From Delphinapterus leucas (lineage: Eukaryota; Chordata; Mammalia; Artiodactyla; Monodontidae), in contig NW_022098024.1 of NCBI RefSeq assembly GCF_002288925.2, positions 3,537,478 through 3,601,477 on the forward strand: DNA of 64,000 nt, written 5' to 3'. Position 1 is the stretch's first letter. Every line of letters starts with the position of its first letter. The notes beneath the pieces were generated by a model. It was not told the DNA's origin and made no database searches. It saw nothing but the letters and a program-made list of their open reading frames with translations. The position numbers were made by a program, and so were the translations under genes. This document shows, piece by piece, positions 60,671 through 64,000 of this stretch.

Positions 60671-61660
60671 TATTGATCACAAAGTGGTGTGCCCAGGCTA
60701 AATGTACACTGAGACTAGTCACATGGGTTTGTGAGGCTTCTCTGTAAAATACACATTTACTGAGGAGGAGAATAGGTATTTAGTGCACGATGGTGCTTAG
60801 GATAACAAAGAGAATGAAAAGTAATTGAGAACAGGATGGCGAGTATTCTCCTTATTCAGACCAGGGAAAATGTCTAATTTCTATGGAATCAAGATTTCCA
60901 AGTCCTGGTGCATGTGAGCTCTGAAAATTCTCATGAGTTAGTCACAGAGTCCTTTAAAAATGCAAGTATTTATTCAACTGACAAATGACAGAGAGAATTG
61001 AATAGATTTTCATTTTTGCATATAGCTAAGGATTTATTAGTAATAATCTACTAAGTTATCAAAAACCACTAAAATTTTATATTCCTAAATTACATGTGTA
61101 TTATTGGAGTTATTGAGGCTCTAATGAAGCAACTTAAAGAGTCAGCACATGTTTACATACAGATGGCCAGGGATGACGTGTTATATAAGAATGATTTGGT
61201 GGTATCCTGACTTGGTCTTGATTTCCACTTGCTGACTTGTTACCTCATTAATTATAAATCATTATCTGTTTAATATCTTGCGGATTGTTTGCATAACCCT
61301 AGAGCATGTACATATTTGCATATTTGTGGTCTATAACTTTCCAATAGCCAGGCTTTAAAACATTTATATGCTGTAGTTAAAACATGAATCATCTGTACCC
61401 CTATTGCTAAAAGAAACATATATTCCTCCAAAAAATTGCTTCTAGAGTATGATACTTCTTTGGTGACCTGCTGTATATGGGTTTGGGCAAAATGCATATG
61501 AAAAATTGCAAAATAACCTCAAGGTAAGTGTAATAAAATTACTCCCTAATTTTAATATTGGTGGGGCTAAATAAAAGACATAAGCTCATAGTGTTCTAAA
61601 ATAAAAGGTATAAGCTCATAGTATAAACCTTATGATATATTTTAAAAAATAAATCCATAT
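60671..61660. other. Single-copy stretch
   Basis: No gene seen. It includes a short tandem duplication (61567-61625). Confidence 0.45.
61567..61625 (+). repeat. 29/30-bp tandem duplication
   Basis: CTAAATAAAAGACATAAGCT... (61567-61595) is followed by CTAAAATAAAAGGTATAAGC... (61596-61625), with a few differences and one extra base. Confidence 0.9.
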
Positions 61661-61674
61661 ACATTTTTTATTAT

Positions 61675-62115
61675 CTTTTATTATATTAAAGATTACCCCC
61701 AAATTAGTGGCTTAAAACAAAATAATACTTATTACCAATTGGTGTGGGTGGATCAGTAATTTCGAGAGGATGGCTTGTCTCTGCTCTGTGATGTCTGGGG
61801 CTTCAGCTGGAAGACTGGAAGTTTGGGGGGGTGCTGAAATTATCTGAAGGTTTGATAAAGGCTGGAAAATCCATTTCCACATTGACTCACTCACATGACT
61901 GGCAAGTTGGGTTTTTTCTACATGAACTTCATACTTGAACCTTTCCACAGGACTCCAAATGTTTCCTCATAGCATATACTGGCTTCTCTTTAGCGAGGGT
62001 GATCCTAGAGAAGAAGACAGAAAGGGCATGGAAGCTCCGTGCTCTTTCCCCATACTTTGTTCTACCCATCACTTCTATCTGACTTCTCTTGAGTTATATT
62101 CTTTTATAAAAAAAA
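61675..62115. mobile_element. Probable old LTR-type repeat
   Basis: AAATTAGTGGCTTAAAACAA opens it. The words TCATCTGAAGGCT-like (TTATCTGAAGGTTTGATAAA), CACTCACATGACTGGCAAGT and GAGGGTGATCCTAGAGAAGA follow in the order seen in a common old mammalian LTR-type (MaLR/ERVL-like) repeat. Family name is uncertain. Confidence 0.5.
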
Positions 62116-62139
62116 AAAACTGGTGATCTAGTTAAAATC

Positions 62140-62440
62140 AGTTTCTCTGAGTTTGGGGAGCCACTCGAGCAAATTAATCAAACCTGAGGACGAGGTCATG
62201 GGAACCTCTGATTTATAGCTGTCGGTCAGAAGCACGTGTAACAACCTGGGCTTGTGACTGGTGTCTGAAGTAGGTGCAGGGGCGTCTTGTAGAACTGAGC
62301 CCTCAACCTGATGCTCTCTCTGGGTAGCTCTGAATTGGGTTCAATTATCTGACACCTTGCTGGTATCTGAGCATTGCTTGGTGTTATGTGGGAAACCAGC
62401 CCCCTCCACATACACAATTGAAATTTGGTCTCAGAACACC
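62140..62440 (+). mobile_element. Possible LTR-derived fragment
   Basis: GGGCTTGTGACTGGTGTCTG, then AGGGGCGTCTTGTAGAACTG, then AGCCCTCAACCTGATGCTCT resemble a known old LTR block (CTTGTGATTGGTGTCTGAAG, GGGACTGAGCCCTTAACCTG). No termini were found, and I cannot name the family. Confidence 0.45.
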
Positions 62441-63469
62441 TAAGTTCCAGCTTTTGAAATGGAGTATATCAAAGTATTTGTGGATGCATTTTTAAGTTTG
62501 CATAAATTATTCAAAGTTTGGACACGCTGAATTTTTTTTTATATAGTTTATTGGAACTGGGATTATATCCTAGGTTAGGAAGGCCCCTTTTATGGATGTT
62601 ATTGGCATCCATGAGAATGAATCCATCAGACAACTTTTAAACAGAAGTCCTCCTTAAGGAACTGGTAGTGTTAAAACATGAGTAAGCTACCTCCTTGTAC
62701 AAAGCACCCAGAAGTAAAACATGGAAATAAATGGTGAAAATATGACCTTGTCTGACTTCCTGAAGTTGTTCAAGTCATTGGGATGAGCTAGAGAAATTTA
62801 CTCATTATTATTATTATCCTTCATGATCACAATTTGAATCATAAGCTGATGAGGCCTACAACATGTTGGTCAAATTAATCATATTAAGGATACTTTCCAG
62901 GAATCAATTGCAAAGAATGAATGGTTTGTAAAATAAAAGCACATCAGTATTGAAATGCACGCGACAACATTTTGAGGAAGAAATTCATGTCTAAAAAATT
63001 TGAATAAGGATGAAGCACAGCTCTCTTGTGATCTCAGATGTTGAAATTAAGGCAATAGTCAAGTTTTCAACCAAAATAATAAGTTATTCCAGGTCAAGAC
63101 GTCACAGGGAATGAGTTGAAAAACATAGACTTGAAATGTAAAAATTTTCTAAGAATATCTAAAAGCCAAATAATTACAAATTGATTAAAAAGTCCTTACC
63201 TTTTATATTTTAATTAGTATTTTCTAATCTGCTGTATGTGTCAGTTATGGTGATTTGCTCATTTTATTTACAAAATAAAGTGAAACAATTATATAATCAT
63301 CGATATAGGCTCAGTAGCTACCAGTCCCACTTCTTTCCCAGGCGGTCATTTCATAACTAACCCATGTGTGATTTATTACTGAATCTCTGTTGATGTTTTA
63401 GATTTCATCATCACAAAGAACACTATTTTACAGGATTTTAGAGAAGGTTTATCTCAGTTTAGGGATACT
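62441..63469. other. Single-copy stretch
   Basis: No gene or repeat recognised. Confidence 0.45.
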
Positions 63470-63870
63470 ATGAAAGCAGGGATGTTGAGCATCTGTTCAT
63501 ATACCCATTGGCCAATTGTATTTTTGTTTTAGAGAAAAGTCTATTTTTTGTTCATCTTTAAATCATTTTTGTTTTTTAATTTTGTTTTTGCTATTGAGTT
63601 ATAAGGAATTTCCTACATATGTTGGATATTAATCCCTTATCAGATATATACCCTGCAAATATCTCGCCCATTGCAAATGTTGCATTTTCATTCTTTTGTT
63701 TCCTTTGCTGTGTGAGAGCTTTTTAGGTTGATGTAATTCCACTCACCTATTTTTGCTTTTGTTGCTGGCACTTTTAGTGTGATAAAGAAATCTTTGCCTA
63801 GACCAATGTCTTGAGGTTTTCTCCCTTTTATTTTTTTCTAGGAGTTTTATAATCCTTTGTTCATTCTTTG
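63470..63870 (-). mobile_element. Old inverted L1 ORF2 C-terminal fragment
   Basis: GTTGGATATTAATCCCTTAT, then TTTCCTTTGCTGTGTGAGAG, CTTTTTAGGTTGATGTAATT and GAAATCTTTGCCTAGACCAA are antisense L1 ORF2 C-terminal blocks. Neither L1 end is present. The last 130 bp of the window hold nothing I recognise. Confidence 0.85.
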
Positions 63871-64000
63871 TTACATCTCTATTAAATTAATCAAAGCTGC
63901 TGTTCCAAAGCATCTCCTCTCTTTTCTTGTTCCCTGGCTGACCTCAGTTGTTCTGAGTTGTGCAGAGCTGATTGATAACATCAACACCAGTTGTACAGAG

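Noticed and set aside
1..64000. CRISPR array, operon or prokaryotic system
   Set aside because: No regularly spaced repeats, no dense coding, and mammalian repeats throughout.

Overview
The window is 64 kb of mammalian nuclear DNA with no protein-coding gene I can support. It reads as an AT-rich intergenic or deep intronic gene desert that has collected retrotransposons. The best clue to the organism is five GC-rich, CpG-retaining CHR-type SINEs (tRNA-derived, about 200 bp) at 10.6, 23.2, 41.0, 57.1 and 58.6 kb, plus two older CHR-related copies at 3.9 and 5.5 kb. CHR SINEs are known from cetaceans, hippos and ruminants. Sharp young copies, with no ruminant BovB/Bov-tA, pig PRE or primate Alu elements seen, point to a whale or dolphin. 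This is inference from repeat content.

Layout, left to right. 0-1.1 kb is the 5' part of a fairly young inverted L1 whose 3' part lies off the left edge. About 1.2-2.7 kb holds a MIR, a CA repeat and an LTR-like block. About 3.0-10.5 kb is an old, near full-length L1 on the + strand, broken by a CHR-like SINE, an unassigned insertion, and a Tigger1-like DNA transposon that itself carries a SINE. 10.6-13.2 kb has a CHR SINE and three L1 fragments. 14.57-15.42 kb is a probable solo LTR. 15.4-20.9 kb is mostly single-copy. 20.9-24.9 kb holds two more L1s, a CHR SINE and an unidentified 0.46 kb insertion. 25-30 kb is single-copy with two MER5A-like elements. 30.5-32.0 kb is a 5'-truncated inverted L1. 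32-41 kb is mostly single-copy with a purine tract, an old L1 ORF1 piece, an L2 and a GT/GA microsatellite. 41-44.5 kb is a rearranged L1 cluster. 44.5-49.4 kb is mostly single-copy and includes a candidate RFX-type X-box. 49.45-55.37 kb is an L1 with both ends present but no ORF2 endonuclease region, carrying a second inverted L1. 55-64 kb has MIRs, two CHR SINEs (one with a 32-base N run), three inverted old L1 pieces and LTR-like sequence.

All long open reading frames with a recognisable product are decayed L1 ORF1 or ORF2 pieces. There is no operon, CRISPR array, rRNA or functional tRNA. tRNA-like sequence occurs only inside SINEs. I found no convincing new biological system. The items most worth a second look are the endonuclease-less L1, the palindromic X-box, an unexplained 85-residue reading frame at 27.0-27.3 kb, the solo LTR, and the N run that can be sized from sister SINEs.
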